The notes beneath the pieces were generated by a model. The model ran no database searches. It was not told the DNA's origin and saw only the letters and a program-made list of their open reading frames with translations. A DNA stretch of 51,736 nucleotides, from positions 1 to 51,736 of the forward strand of contig NZ_BPQX01000072.1 in assembly GCF_022179525.1 (NCBI RefSeq), read 5' to 3'. The stretch is from Methylobacterium persicinum. Its GTDB lineage: Bacteria > Pseudomonadota > Alphaproteobacteria > Rhizobiales > Beijerinckiaceae. The translations under genes and the position numbers were made by a program. Positions 33,781 to 43,144 of the stretch are shown in pieces (the first letter of the stretch is position 1; each line of letters begins with the position of its first letter).

Positions 33781-34738
33781 AAGAGGGAGGGATCACTGTC
33801 GCCACGATCCCCCCTGAGGAGGCCGGGATACCCGTCCCCGCGAACAGCTCCCGCGCCGCCTCGACCTCGCCCGCGATTAAGGCTGCGACCGCGCGGATAT
33901 GGGCCGCCTGCCGGTGGTCTTCGTGGATGTGCATGTGGAACGCCCGGGTGAGCGAGACCGCCTCCGGCAGGACCGCGCGAAGCCCCGGATGGGCGGCGGC
34001 GATGAAGGCGGGCAGGATGCACAGGCCGGCTCCTGCCAGCGTCGCATGCACCTGCGCCAGCAGGTTCGTCGAGCGCAACCGGGCCGCCACCGCCGGCCCC
34101 AGGGCGCCGAGGTAGTTCAGCTCCCGCGTGAACAGCATGTCCTCGATGTAGCCGACAAAGGGATGCCCTTCGAGGTCGGCCTGACTGCGGATCGGCGGCC
34201 TGTCGGCGAGGTACGAGTCGGCGCCGTAGACGAACAGCCGGTAATCGGTGAGCCGCCGGGCCACCACCCGCGCCTGCTGCGGCGGCGACAGGCTGACCAC
34301 GATGTCGGCCTCCCGCTTCGACAGGCTGAAGATCCGGGCGGTAGCCATGATCTCCACCTCCAGCCCCGGATGCCGGACCGTGAGCTTGTGCATCCGCGCC
34401 GCCAGGAACACGCTGCCGAACCCGTCCGGGGCGCCGATCCGCACCGTGCCGGAGACGGTGTGGGCCGCCTCCGCCGCGGCGCTGGCCGACAGGAAGGCGC
34501 TCTCCATCCCCTCGGCGGCGGGAAGCAACTCCTCGCCCGCCTCCGTCAGGGCGTAGCCGACATTGCTCCGGTGGAAGAGCCTGGTGTCCAGCGTTTCTTC
34601 GAGGGCGCGGATACGGCGGCCGACGGTGGTGTGCTCGGTGCCCGTCTGAGCGGCGGCGGCGCTGAGTGTTCCCGTGCGGGCCACTGCCAGGAAGAAGCGC
34701 AGGTCGTCCCAGCTTCCGGCGGTTTTTCGGGCGACCAT
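33770..34738 (-). CDS. LysR-family transcriptional regulator, probable regulator of mmsA
   Basis: This 322-aa protein has an N-terminal winged HTH (DLRFFLAVARTGTLSAAAAQTGTEHTTVGRRIRALEE, about 12-48, then FHR) and a LysR effector-binding domain (about 95-290). It diverges from mmsA, the usual arrangement for a LysR activator and its target, so an intermediate of valine breakdown is a plausible effector. The final VIPPSSSS is encoded by sequence belonging to repeat family A, which supplies the stop codon; the ancestral C-terminus was probably different. Confidence 0.9.
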   Translation of the reverse strand: MVARKTAGSWDDLRFFLAVARTGTLSAAAAQTGTEHTTVGRRIRALEETLDTRLFHRSNVGYALTEAGEELLPAAEGMESAFLSASAAAEAAHTVSGTVRIGAPDGFGSVFLAARMHKLTVRHPGLEVEIMATARIFSLSKREADIVVSLSPPQQARVVARRLTDYRLFVYGADSYLADRPPIRSQADLEGHPFVGYIEDMLFTRELNYLGALGPAVAARLRSTNLLAQVHATLAGAGLCILPAFIAAAHPGLRAVLPEAVSLTRAFHMHIHEDHRQAAHIRAVAALIAGEVEAARELFAGTGIPASSGGIVATVIPPSSSS

Positions 34739-34773
34739 AGAGGCCTCTCAGGGGCATTGCCTCCCGCTCACCT

Positions 34774-34884
34774 CCTCATCCTGAGGAGCGGCGAAGCCGC
34801 CTCGAAGGAGGGCTCCAGTCAGCACCGGGCTTTCTGGAGCCCTCCTTCGAGGCCGCCGCTGCGCGCCGGCACCTCAGGATGAGG
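34774..34884. repeat. Repeat family A copy in the lysR-mmsA divergent region
   Basis: A 111-bp copy from CCTCATCCTGAGGAGCGG to GGCACCTCAGGATGAGG lies between the divergent LysR and mmsA starts, leaving about 140 bases for the mmsA promoter. It could affect either promoter or insulate them. Confidence 0.92.
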
Positions 34885-35023
34885 GGGTTGGCGAGAGGGT
34901 GCATCGATCCGGCACCGTGCATCGATGCACGACGGATGCGAGCCGGTCCAGCTTTATCGCTCAGCCGGTCCTGTTAGTGTCCCGGCAAAAGCCGATACGG
35001 CTCGAATCACAGGGAGATACGCC

Positions 35024-36520
35024 ATGCGCAATGTCGGGCATTTCATCGGCGGCCGGACCGTGAACGGCGAGAGCGGCCGCACGGCGGACGTGTTCCATCC
35101 CTCGACCGGCGAGGTCCAGGCTAAGGTCGCGCTCGCCAGCAAGGCCGAGATGCGCGCCGCCATCGAGAACGCCAAGGCGGCCCAGCCGGCCTGGGCGGCG
35201 ACCAACCCCCAGAAGCGCGCCCGGGTGATGATGCGCTTTCTGGAGCTGATCCGCGGCTACAATCAGGAACTCGCCGAGCTTCTGGCCTCCGAGCACGGCA
35301 AGACCGTCCCCGATGCCAAGGGAGACATCCAGCGCGGCGTCGAGGTGGTGGAGTTCGCCTGCGGCATCCCGCACCTGCTGAAGGGCGAGTACACCGAAGG
35401 CGCCGGCCCCGGCATCGACGTCTATTCCCTGCGTCAGCCGCTCGGCGTGGTGGCTGGCATCACGCCGTTCAACTTCCCGGCGATGATCCCCCTCTGGAAA
35501 TGCGCCCCGGCCATCGCCTGCGGCAACGCCTTCATCCTCAAGCCGTCCGAGCGCGATCCGGGCGTGCCCATGCGCATCGCCGAAATCTTCCTGGAGGCCG
35601 GGCTGCCGCCGGGCATCCTCAACGTCGTGAACGGCGACAAGGAAGCCGTGGATGCGATCCTCGACGACGAGGACATCGCCGCCGTCGGCTTCGTCGGCTC
35701 GTCCTCCATCGCCGAGTACATCTATGTCCGCGCCGCGCAGACGGGGAAGCGCGCCCAGTGCTTCGGCGGCGCCAAGAACCACATGATCGTCATGCCCGAC
35801 GCCAACATGGACCAAGCGGTCGATGCCCTGATCGGCGCCGGCTACGGTTCGGCCGGTGAGCGCTGCATGGCGATCTCGGTGGCGGTGCCGGTGGGCGAGA
35901 AGACCGCCGACCGGCTGATGGAGCGGCTGATCCCCCGGGTAGAGAGCCTGAAGATCGGCCCGTCCCATGACGAGGCGGCGGATTACGGCCCCCTCGTCAC
36001 CCGCGAGGCGGTGGAGAAGGTCCGCGGCTACATCGAGACGGGCGTGCGCGAAGGCGCGCAGCTGGCCGTCGACGGCCGCGGCTTCAGGCTCCAGGGTTAC
36101 GAGAACGGCTTCTACCTCGGCGGCTCGCTGTTCGACCGGGTGACGCCGGACATGACGATCTACAAGGAGGAGATCTTCGGGCCGGTGCTCTCGGTGGTCC
36201 GGGCCAAGGATTACGAGGAGGCGCTGGCCCTGCCCTCGACCCACCAGTACGGCAACGGTGTCGCGATCTTCACCCAGGACGGCGACGCCGCCCGGGACTT
36301 CACCACCCGCGTGAACACCCGCATGGTCGGCGTGAACGTGCCGATCCCGGTCCCGATCGCCTACCACACCTTCGGCGGCTGGAAGCGCTCCGGCTTCGGC
36401 GACCTGAACCAGCACGGGCCGGACTCGATCCGCTTCTACACCAAGACCAAGACCGTGACCCAGCGCTGGCCCTCCGGCATCAAGAGCGGCGCGGAGTTCT
36501 CGATCCCGACGATGCGGTAG
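35024..36520 (+). CDS. mmsA: Methylmalonate-semialdehyde dehydrogenase (CoA-acylating)
   Basis: This 498-aa aldehyde dehydrogenase converts methylmalonate semialdehyde, NAD+ and CoA to propionyl-CoA and CO2, the last step of valine catabolism. Catalytic Cys281 is in GYGSAGERCMAISVAV, Asn150 in GITPFNFPAMIPLW, and the family-specific RPSSIRFYT-like end (GPDSIRFYTKTKTVTQRW) is present. Start ATG at 35024 has GGGAG upstream. It is divergent from LysR and followed by repeat family A, then the acyl-CoA dehydrogenase gene. myo-Inositol catabolic homologues (IolA) are similar, but the neighbours favour MmsA. Confidence 0.95.
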   Translation: MRNVGHFIGGRTVNGESGRTADVFHPSTGEVQAKVALASKAEMRAAIENAKAAQPAWAATNPQKRARVMMRFLELIRGYNQELAELLASEHGKTVPDAKGDIQRGVEVVEFACGIPHLLKGEYTEGAGPGIDVYSLRQPLGVVAGITPFNFPAMIPLWKCAPAIACGNAFILKPSERDPGVPMRIAEIFLEAGLPPGILNVVNGDKEAVDAILDDEDIAAVGFVGSSSIAEYIYVRAAQTGKRAQCFGGAKNHMIVMPDANMDQAVDALIGAGYGSAGERCMAISVAVPVGEKTADRLMERLIPRVESLKIGPSHDEAADYGPLVTREAVEKVRGYIETGVREGAQLAVDGRGFRLQGYENGFYLGGSLFDRVTPDMTIYKEEIFGPVLSVVRAKDYEEALALPSTHQYGNGVAIFTQDGDAARDFTTRVNTRMVGVNVPIPVPIAYHTFGGWKRSGFGDLNQHGPDSIRFYTKTKTVTQRWPSGIKSGAEFSIPTMR

Positions 36521-36606
36521 GACGCAGCATCGGGGGCCGGGGTTGATCCCACCCTGGCCCTTATCCTGAGAGGCTGTCTGGAAAGTCGATTCCTTCCCTC
36601 ACTCCC

Positions 36607-36717
36607 CCTCATCCTGAGGTGCCGCGGAGCGGCCTCGAAGGAGGGCTTCAGACTGCGCTGCGATCCCTGGAGCCCTCCTTCGAGGCCTCCGCTGCGCTCC
36701 GGCACCTCAGGATGAGG
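36607..36717. repeat. Repeat family A copy between mmsA and the acyl-CoA dehydrogenase
   Basis: A 111-bp copy from CCTCATCCTGAGGTGCCG to GGCACCTCAGGATGAGG, followed at 36753-36766 by a fragment of the right end (ACTCAGGATGAGGA). The 339-base gap 36521-36859 is otherwise gene-free and may hold a separate promoter for the downstream genes. Confidence 0.92.
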
Positions 36718-36859
36718 GCGAGGGTGAAAGAACCGCCTGCTTCTTGGTCAAACACTCAGGATGAGGATGAGGGCGAGGGTTGGGGGCGATGATGCAGCCG
36801 CCCCCTGCTTGCGGAGAAGGGCGAACCCGCGCTTGGTTCCGGGACGGGGAGGACCACCC

Positions 36860-38002
36860 ATGCCATTCGGCCTCGACGAGGACCACACCGCGATCCGCGA
36901 CATGGCCGCCGCCTTCGCGGCCGACCATATCGCCCCCCACGCCCTCGCATGGGACGAGACCAAGACGTTTCCCGTCGAGACCCTGCGCGAAGCAGCCGGG
37001 CTCGGCATGGCGGCGATCTATGTCCGCGAGGACTCCGGCGGCACCGGGCTCGGGCGGATCGAGGCGGCGCTGATCTTCGAGGCCCTGGCGATGGGCTGCC
37101 CGACGGTGGCGGCCTTCCTGTCGATCCACAACATGTGCGCCTGGATGGTCGACGCCTACGGCTCCGACGCGCAGCGCGCCCGCTTCCTCCCCGGCCTGAC
37201 GGCCATGGACACCATCGCGAGCTACTGCCTCACCGAGCCGGGCTCCGGCTCCGACGCGGCGGCGCTCCGCACCCGCGCTGAGCGGGACGGCGACCATTAC
37301 GTGCTCCACGGGGAGAAGCAGTTCATCTCCGGCGCCGGCGCCGCCGACCTCTACCTCTGCATGGTCCGCACCGGCGGCCCCGGGCCGAAGGGCGTCTCGG
37401 CCGTGCTGGTCGAGAAGGACACGCCCGGTCTCTCCTTCGGCGCCAACGAGCGCAAGATGGGCTGGAACGCCCAGCCCACCCGCGCCGTCCGCTTCGACGG
37501 CTGCCGGGTGCCGGTGGCCAACCGCCTCGGCGCCGAGGGCGAAGGTTTTCGGATCGCCATGAGCGGGCTCGACGGGGGCCGCATCAACATCGCCGCCTGT
37601 TCCCTCGGCGGGGCGCAATCGGCGCTCGACAAGGCGCTCGCCTATATGGGTGACCGCCGGGCCTTCGGGGCGAAGCTCACCGACTTCCAGGCCCTGCAGT
37701 TCCGGCTCGCCGACATGCAGACGGCGCTCACCGTCTCGCGGACCTTCCTGCACCATGCCGCGCGGGCGCTGGACGCCAAGGCCCCCGAGGCGACGCAGCT
37801 CTGCGCCATGGCCAAGCGCTACGTCACCGATGCCGCGTTCGAGGTGGCCAACCAAGCGCTGCAGCTGCATGGCGGCTACGGCTACCTCGCCGAGTACGGC
37901 ATCGAAAAAATCGTCCGGGACCTGCGGGTGCACCAAATCCTGGAGGGGACCAACGAGATCATGCGGGTGATCGTCGCCCGCGCCCTGATCGGGGACCGCT
38001 GA
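36860..38002 (+). CDS. Acyl-CoA dehydrogenase, probably isobutyryl-CoA dehydrogenase
   Basis: This 380-aa FAD enzyme has acyl-CoA dehydrogenase motifs YCLTEPGSGSDAAAL, the FAD-binding RRAFGAKLTDFQALQFRLADM, and the C-terminal HGGYGYLAEYGIEKIVRDLRVHQILEGTNEIM. The EYGIEKIVRDLRVHQILEG pattern and neighbours (HIBCH, mmsA, mmsB) point to isobutyryl-CoA to methacrylyl-CoA oxidation. Electrons go to ETF. ATG at 36860 with GGGGAGG upstream. Stop overlaps the next start by one base (TGATG). Confidence 0.92.
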   Translation: MPFGLDEDHTAIRDMAAAFAADHIAPHALAWDETKTFPVETLREAAGLGMAAIYVREDSGGTGLGRIEAALIFEALAMGCPTVAAFLSIHNMCAWMVDAYGSDAQRARFLPGLTAMDTIASYCLTEPGSGSDAAALRTRAERDGDHYVLHGEKQFISGAGAADLYLCMVRTGGPGPKGVSAVLVEKDTPGLSFGANERKMGWNAQPTRAVRFDGCRVPVANRLGAEGEGFRIAMSGLDGGRINIAACSLGGAQSALDKALAYMGDRRAFGAKLTDFQALQFRLADMQTALTVSRTFLHHAARALDAKAPEATQLCAMAKRYVTDAAFEVANQALQLHGGYGYLAEYGIEKIVRDLRVHQILEGTNEIMRVIVARALIGDR

Positions 38003-39042
38003 TGGACGAGGTGATCGTCGATGTCGAAGGCCATCTGGGGCGCATCCGCCTCAACCGGCCGAAGGCGCTGAATGCCCTGAACCATCCGATGGTCGGGCTG
38101 ATCGACAGGGCCCTGGACTGGTTCGCGGCCGACCCGGCCGTGACGGCGGTTCTCCTGACCGGCGAGGGCGAGCGCGCCCTCTGCGCGGGGGGCGATCTGC
38201 GTTCCCTCTACGAGAACGAGACCGCCTTCGCCGAGGACTTCTGGCGGGACGAGTACCGCCTCGATTCGCGCATCAGCCGATACGAAAAACCCTTCGTGGC
38301 GGTGATGGACGGCATCACCATGGGCGGTGGCGTCGGACTTTCCGGGCACGCCGCCCACCGGATCGTCACCGAGCGCTCCCGTGTCGCCATGCCCGAGACC
38401 GGCATCGGCTACTTTCCCGATGTCGGCGGGACGTGGCTGCTGCCCCGGGCGCCCGGCGAGCTCGGCACCTATCTCGGCCTGACCGGCGCACAGATCGGCG
38501 CCGCCGACGCCATCCTCTGCGGCATGGCCGATGCGTTCATGCCCTGCGCCGCCGTGCCGGACCTCGCGGCCGCTCTGACCGCCGGCGAGGACGTGCCGTC
38601 GGCCATCGCCCGCTTGAGGCAGGATCCCGGCCCGGCGCCGCTGTCCGCCCACCGCCCGGTGATCGACCGCTGCTTCGCCTACGATGGGGTGGACGAGATC
38701 CTCACCGCCCTCGCCGCGGACGGCTCGGACTTCGCCGCGGAGACCAGGACGGTGCTCCTCACCAAGGCGCCGTCGAGCCTCGTGCTGACCCTCTGCCTGC
38801 TGCGCCTCGGCCGGGTGGCGCCGAGCCTGGAAGCCTGCCTGGAGCGGGAGTTCCATGCCTCCCTGGCGCTGCTCGCGGAGGGCGATTTTCGTGAGGGCAT
38901 CCGCGCGGCGGTGATCGACAAGGACAAGACCCCCCGCTGGAACCCGGCGAGTCTCGCCGCGGTCGATCCCGCCCGGATCGCCCGGTGGCTGGAGACCCGG
39001 GCGGAGCCGGTGTTCACCAAGGACCGGACCGGGCCGGTGTGA
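38002..39042 (+). CDS. 3-hydroxyisobutyryl-CoA hydrolase
   Basis: This 346-aa crotonase-fold enzyme splits 3-hydroxyisobutyryl-CoA to free 3-hydroxyisobutyrate. It is longer than hydratases and has the HIBCH-specific ALCAGGDLRSLYE, MDGITMGGGVGLSGHAAHR, MPETGIGYFPDVGGTW and FREGIRAAVIDKDKTPRW segments. Its ATG overlaps the dehydrogenase stop, so the two are coupled. A family C repeat follows directly, then mmsB. Some proteins of this type are annotated as enoyl-CoA hydratases; the C-terminal block favours the hydrolase. Confidence 0.93.
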   Translation: MDEVIVDVEGHLGRIRLNRPKALNALNHPMVGLIDRALDWFAADPAVTAVLLTGEGERALCAGGDLRSLYENETAFAEDFWRDEYRLDSRISRYEKPFVAVMDGITMGGGVGLSGHAAHRIVTERSRVAMPETGIGYFPDVGGTWLLPRAPGELGTYLGLTGAQIGAADAILCGMADAFMPCAAVPDLAAALTAGEDVPSAIARLRQDPGPAPLSAHRPVIDRCFAYDGVDEILTALAADGSDFAAETRTVLLTKAPSSLVLTLCLLRLGRVAPSLEACLEREFHASLALLAEGDFREGIRAAVIDKDKTPRWNPASLAAVDPARIARWLETRAEPVFTKDRTGPV

Positions 39043-39050
39043 GGTAGGCA

Positions 39051-39245
39051 TCCCCTCTCCCCGCTTGCGGGGAGAGGGCTTCGGCGACCTCGTCGTCGCC
39101 GAAGCGAGGCGGCAGCCGGGGGTGAGGGGGGTGCCGAACGCGCCCGATCCGGTGAGCCCCCTCACCGCCGCTCCGGCTTCGCCTTTCGCTTTCCGCCGAC
39201 ACGACAAGGTGTCAGCGGGCCTCTCCCCGCAGGCGGGGAGTGGGG
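39051..39245. repeat. Intergenic repeat family C, copy 2
   Basis: A ~195-bp element begins CCCTCTCCCCGCTTGCGGGGAGAGGG (a tight hairpin), contains GCCGAAGCGAGGCGGCAGCC, GTGAGCCCCCTCACCG and a matching right hairpin CTCTCCCCGCAGGCGGGGAG. The inner blocks are the reverse complement of those at 7800-7935. It separates the hydrolase from mmsB. Confidence 0.82.
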
Positions 39246-39277
39246 AAGAACCGAGAGAAAAACGGGAGGACATCACC

Positions 39278-40174
39278 ATGGCACGGACGATCGGCTTCGT
39301 CGGGCTCGGCAACATGGGCGGGCCGATGGCCGCCAACCTCGTGAAGGCGGGGCACAGCGTGCGCGGCTTCGACCTCGCCCCGGCCTCCCTCGACGCCGCC
39401 CGGGATGCGGGCATCGCGGTGGCCGCCTCGGCCCTGGAGGCCGTCGAGGGGGCCGACGCGGTGGTGACCATGCTCCCCGCCGGCCGGCACGTCATCGACG
39501 TCTGGACGCAACTCGCCGGTGCGCTTCCCGCCGGCACGCTGCTCATCGATTCCTCCACCATCGACGTGGAGAGCGCCCGCAAGGCCCACGCCCTCGCGAA
39601 CGCACGGGGCTGCCTCTCCGTCGACGCTCCGGTCTCCGGCGGGACCGGGGGTGCCAGGGCCGGCACGCTCACCTTCATGGCCGGGGGAAGCGGCGACGCC
39701 TTCGCCGCGGCCGAGCCCCTGTTGAAGGTCATGGGCAAGAACGTGTTCCACTGCGGTGAGGCGGGGGCCGGTCAGGCGGCCAAGATCTGCAACAACATGA
39801 TCCTCGGCATCTCGATGATCGGCGTCTGCGAGGCCTTCGCGCTCGGCGAGAAGCTCGGCCTGTCGCATGAGGCCCTCTACGACGTCGCCTCCGTCTCGTC
39901 CGGGCAGTGCTGGTCGCTCACCACCTATTGCCCGGTGCCCGGCCCGGTGCCGACCTCCCCGGCCAACACCGGCTACAAGCCGGGCTTCGCCGCCGCGCTG
40001 ATGCTGAAGGACCTGCGCCTCGCCCAGGCCGCGGCCATCGCCGCCGGAGCCTCCACGCCCCTGGGCGCGGAGGCCGCACAGATCTACGGCCTGTTCGACG
40101 GCCTCGGCCACGGGGGTGAGGACTTTTCCGCCATCATCCATATGCTCCGGGGGCAAGGGCAAGGGCAGCAATAA
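39278..40174 (+). CDS. mmsB: 3-hydroxyisobutyrate dehydrogenase
   Basis: This 298-aa NAD-dependent enzyme oxidises 3-hydroxyisobutyrate to methylmalonate semialdehyde. The Rossmann motif [13 protein letters not shown] lies at 9-21, the substrate-binding [16 protein letters not shown] at 116-131, and the catalytic Lys169 in [13 protein letters not shown] at 39278 with GGGAGG eight bases upstream. It is followed after 14 bases by an enoyl-CoA hydratase with a strong ribosome site, so the two are probably co-transcribed. Its product feeds MmsA encoded 4 kb upstream. Confidence 0.95.
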   Translation: MARTIGFVGLGNMGGPMAANLVKAGHSVRGFDLAPASLDAARDAGIAVAASALEAVEGADAVVTMLPAGRHVIDVWTQLAGALPAGTLLIDSSTIDVESARKAHALANARGCLSVDAPVSGGTGGARAGTLTFMAGGSGDAFAAAEPLLKVMGKNVFHCGEAGAGQAAKICNNMILGISMIGVCEAFALGEKLGLSHEALYDVASVSSGQCWSLTTYCPVPGPVPTSPANTGYKPGFAAALMLKDLRLAQAAAIAAGASTPLGAEAAQIYGLFDGLGHGGEDFSAIIHMLRGQGQGQQ

Positions 40175-40188
40175 GGGGAGGAGGCGTG

Positions 40189-40962
40189 ATGGCCTACGAG
40201 ACGATTCTCACCGAAACCCGGGGGCGGGTGCGCCTCGTCACCCTCAACCGGCCGAAGGCGCTCAACGCCATCAACGCTCAGCTCACCGCCGAGTTGATCG
40301 CGGCGGTGACGGAGGCCGATGTCGATGACGGGATCGGCTGCATCGTGATCACCGGCTCTGAGCGGGCCTTCGCCGCCGGCGCCGACATCAAGGAGATGCA
40401 GCACCTTTCCTACGCCGAGGTCTACGGCAAGGACCGCTTCTCCGACTGGGACCGGTTCAACGCGGTGCGCACGCCGGTGATCGCGGCGGTGGCGGGCTAT
40501 GCGCTGGGTGGCGGCTGCGAGCTCGCCATGATGTGCGACTTCATCCTTGCCGCCGACACGGCGCAGTTCGGGCAGCCGGAGATCAAGCTGGGCGTCATGC
40601 CCGGCATGGGCGGCAGCCAGCGCCTCGCGCGCTTCATCGGCAAGGCCAAGGCCATGGAGATGTGCCTGACCGGGCGCATGATGGACGCCGCCGAGGCCGA
40701 GCGCTGCGGCCTCGCCTCGCGGATCGTCCCGGCGGCGGAACTGGTCGAGGAGGCGGTGAAGACGGCCGCCACCATCGCTGGCATGTCGAAGCCCGGGGCG
40801 ATGATGACCAAGGAGGCGGTGAACCGCGCCTACGAGACCACCCTCGCCGAGGGCCTGCGCTTCGAGCGGCGGGTGTTCCACGCCATGTTCGCCACCGAGG
40901 ACCAGAAGGAAGGCATGGCCGCCTTCGTGGAGAAGCGCCCGGCGACGTTTTCACATCGGTGA
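40189..40962 (+). CDS. Enoyl-CoA hydratase
   Basis: This 257-aa crotonase-family enzyme has both active-site glutamate regions: [15 protein letters not shown] and [22 protein letters not shown], plus oxyanion-hole [11 protein letters not shown]. It hydrates a 2-enoyl-CoA; in this cluster methacrylyl-CoA to 3-hydroxyisobutyryl-CoA is the missing step, although it may also serve beta-oxidation. ATG at 40189 (a GTG one codon earlier is possible) with GGGGAGGAGG upstream. Repeat family A follows. Confidence 0.93.
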   Translation: MAYETILTETRGRVRLVTLNRPKALNAINAQLTAELIAAVTEADVDDGIGCIVITGSERAFAAGADIKEMQHLSYAEVYGKDRFSDWDRFNAVRTPVIAAVAGYALGGGCELAMMCDFILAADTAQFGQPEIKLGVMPGMGGSQRLARFIGKAKAMEMCLTGRMMDAAEAERCGLASRIVPAAELVEEAVKTAATIAGMSKPGAMMTKEAVNRAYETTLAEGLRFERRVFHAMFATEDQKEGMAAFVEKRPATFSHR

Positions 40963-41001
40963 CGGGGCCGCTCCATTCCCGGCCGGACATCCCGCCCTCC
41001 C

Positions 41002-41111
41002 CCTCATCCTGAGGTGCCCGCCGCAGGCGGGCCTCGAAGGAGGGCTCCAGGGATCGCCGAGCCCTCTGGATGTCTCCTTCGAGGCCGCTGACGCGGCACC
41101 TCAGGATGAGG
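41002..41111. repeat. Repeat family A copy before the acyl-CoA synthetase gene
   Basis: A 110-bp copy from CCTCATCCTGAGGTGCCC to GGCACCTCAGGATGAGG, with the inner left arm altered (GCCCGCCGCAGGCGGGC forms its own small hairpin). It lies 80 bases ahead of the acyl-CoA synthetase start. Confidence 0.92.
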
Positions 41112-41190
41112 GACAAGGGTGGGATGAACGGGCCTCCCACCGGGGGAGGAGATCAGGTCACATTCGACGATCACGAAGGGGAGGATACAC

Positions 41191-42921
41191 ATGCCGAGCT
41201 TCAGGGAGGCCCGCGACCTGCTGCTGGCCCGCCGCACGGATTACGCCGCGGCGATCGCGGAGTTTGCGTGGCCCGAGCCCGTGCCGTTCAACTGGGCGCT
41301 GGACTGGTTCGATGCCGGCCTCGCCGCCGAGTTCCCCGACCGGCCGGCGCTCCGCATCGTCGAGGCGGCCACGGGGGCCGAGCTGTCCCTGACCTTCGGC
41401 GAGCTGAGCCGCCGCTCCAACCAAGTCGCCAACCGCCTCGCCCGCCTCGGGCTGAAGCGCGGCGACCACCTGCTCCTGCTGCTCGGCAACGTCCCGGCCC
41501 TGTGGGAGACCTTCCTGGCCGCCATGAAGCTCGGCATCGTGGTGATCCCCGCGACCACCCTGCTCACCGCCGAGGAACTCGCCGACCGGCTCGAGCGCGG
41601 CCGGGCCAGGGCCATCGTTGCGGGGCCGGAGCAGCTGCCGCGATTCGCCGGGCTCGACACGGGGGGCATCGTCCGCATCGTCACCGGACCGGCGGCGGAG
41701 GGCTGGCTCGCCCATGACGACGCCTTCGCCGAGGTGGACACCTTCACCCCCGATGCGCCGACGGGGCCTGAGGACCCGCTGATCCTCTATTTCACCTCCG
41801 GCACCACGGCGAAGCCGAAGCTGGTGCGCCACAGCCACCGGTCCTATCCGGTGGGGGCCCTGTCCACCATGTACTGGCTCGGGCTCCAGCCCGGCGACCA
41901 GCATTGCAACGTGTCCTCGCCGGGCTGGGCCAAGCACGCATGGTCCTCGTTCTTCGCCCCCTGGAACGCGGGGGCGACGATCCTCGTGATTAACCAAGCT
42001 CCGTTCAACGCGGGCGTCCTCCTGAACCAACTGGAAAAGACCGGGGCGACGACCCTCTGCGCCCCGCCCACCGTCTGGCGCATGGTGATCCAGGAGCGGC
42101 TCGACGGCCGCGACCTGACCTTGCGCGAGGTTTGCGCCGCCGGGGAGCCCCTGAACCCTGAGGTGATCGAGCGGGTGAAATCCGCCTGGGGCCTCACCAT
42201 CCGCGATGGCTACGGCCAGACCGAGACGACGGCGCTAATGGCCAACACGCCGGGCCAGCCGGTGGTGCCCGGCGCCCTCGGGCGGCCGCTGCCCGGCTAC
42301 CGGGTGCGGGTGCTCGATGCCGACGGCGAGCCGGCGCGCGAGGGCGAGGTCTGCCTCGAACTCGGCGCCCACCGCCCCGCCGGCCTGATGCAGGGCTACG
42401 ACGACGGGCGCGGCCACCTCTCCGGGGCCGATGGCGACCTGTACCGCACCGGCGACGTCGCCTTCGTGGACGGGAATGGCTGCTACACCTTCGTCGGCCG
42501 GGCCGACGACGTGTTCAAATCCTCGGGCTACCGGATCAGCCCCTTCGAATTGGAGAGCGTGCTGATCGAGCACCCCCTCGTCGCTGAGGCGGCGATCGTG
42601 CCGGTGCCCGACCCCCTCCGCTACCTGATCCCCAAGGCCTACGTGCTGCTCACCGCCGCCGGGACGCCGGGGCCCGAGGCGGCCCTCGACATCTTCCGCT
42701 TCACCAACGCCAAGCTCGCGGGCTTCAAGCGCCTGCGCGCCCTGGAATTCGTGGCGGAACTGCCCAAGACCATCTCCGGCAAGATCCGCCGGGTGCAGCT
42801 GCGCCGCCTGGAGCACGACGGCGTGACCGACGACCCCTACCGCGGGATGGCCTTCACCCAGGCCGATTTCCCGGAACTGAAGGGCGAGGCCGAGAGAAAA
42901 CCAGACCAGACGGCGGGCTGA
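41191..42921 (+). CDS. Acyl-CoA synthetase (AMP-forming)
   Basis: This 576-aa adenylate-forming enzyme activates a carboxylic acid with ATP and CoA. The AMP-binding motif TSGTTAKPK is at 202-210, then GYGQTETT in the middle and the catalytic-lysine segment PKTISGKIRR near 525-534. The sequence WALDWFDAGLAA at the N-terminus and the short-to-medium chain type organisation suggest acetyl/benzoyl/medium-chain ligases. Given its position after valine-pathway genes, isobutyrate or propionate is possible, but substrate is not set by sequence. GGGGAGG lies upstream of the ATG. Confidence 0.9.
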   Translation: MPSFREARDLLLARRTDYAAAIAEFAWPEPVPFNWALDWFDAGLAAEFPDRPALRIVEAATGAELSLTFGELSRRSNQVANRLARLGLKRGDHLLLLLGNVPALWETFLAAMKLGIVVIPATTLLTAEELADRLERGRARAIVAGPEQLPRFAGLDTGGIVRIVTGPAAEGWLAHDDAFAEVDTFTPDAPTGPEDPLILYFTSGTTAKPKLVRHSHRSYPVGALSTMYWLGLQPGDQHCNVSSPGWAKHAWSSFFAPWNAGATILVINQAPFNAGVLLNQLEKTGATTLCAPPTVWRMVIQERLDGRDLTLREVCAAGEPLNPEVIERVKSAWGLTIRDGYGQTETTALMANTPGQPVVPGALGRPLPGYRVRVLDADGEPAREGEVCLELGAHRPAGLMQGYDDGRGHLSGADGDLYRTGDVAFVDGNGCYTFVGRADDVFKSSGYRISPFELESVLIEHPLVAEAAIVPVPDPLRYLIPKAYVLLTAAGTPGPEAALDIFRFTNAKLAGFKRLRALEFVAELPKTISGKIRRVQLRRLEHDGVTDDPYRGMAFTQADFPELKGEAERKPDQTAG

Positions 42922-43144
42922 CGCCCCCTCACCTTGGCGGTGATGGGCGAGCGCAGGAACCGTCAAGGTTTCCGGGCCCCTTCCGCATTACGAAGGAATT
43001 AGCCGATCCGGCGAGGTCCGCATCGACCTTGCCCCGCGGAGGGTGCGGGCGGGCGGCCGATCCGTAAAATTGTCCGCATTCGCTTCAGGGCGATGGAGGC
43101 GGGAAGGCGCAATCCTGGGTTCACGGAGCACGGGATTGCACGCG

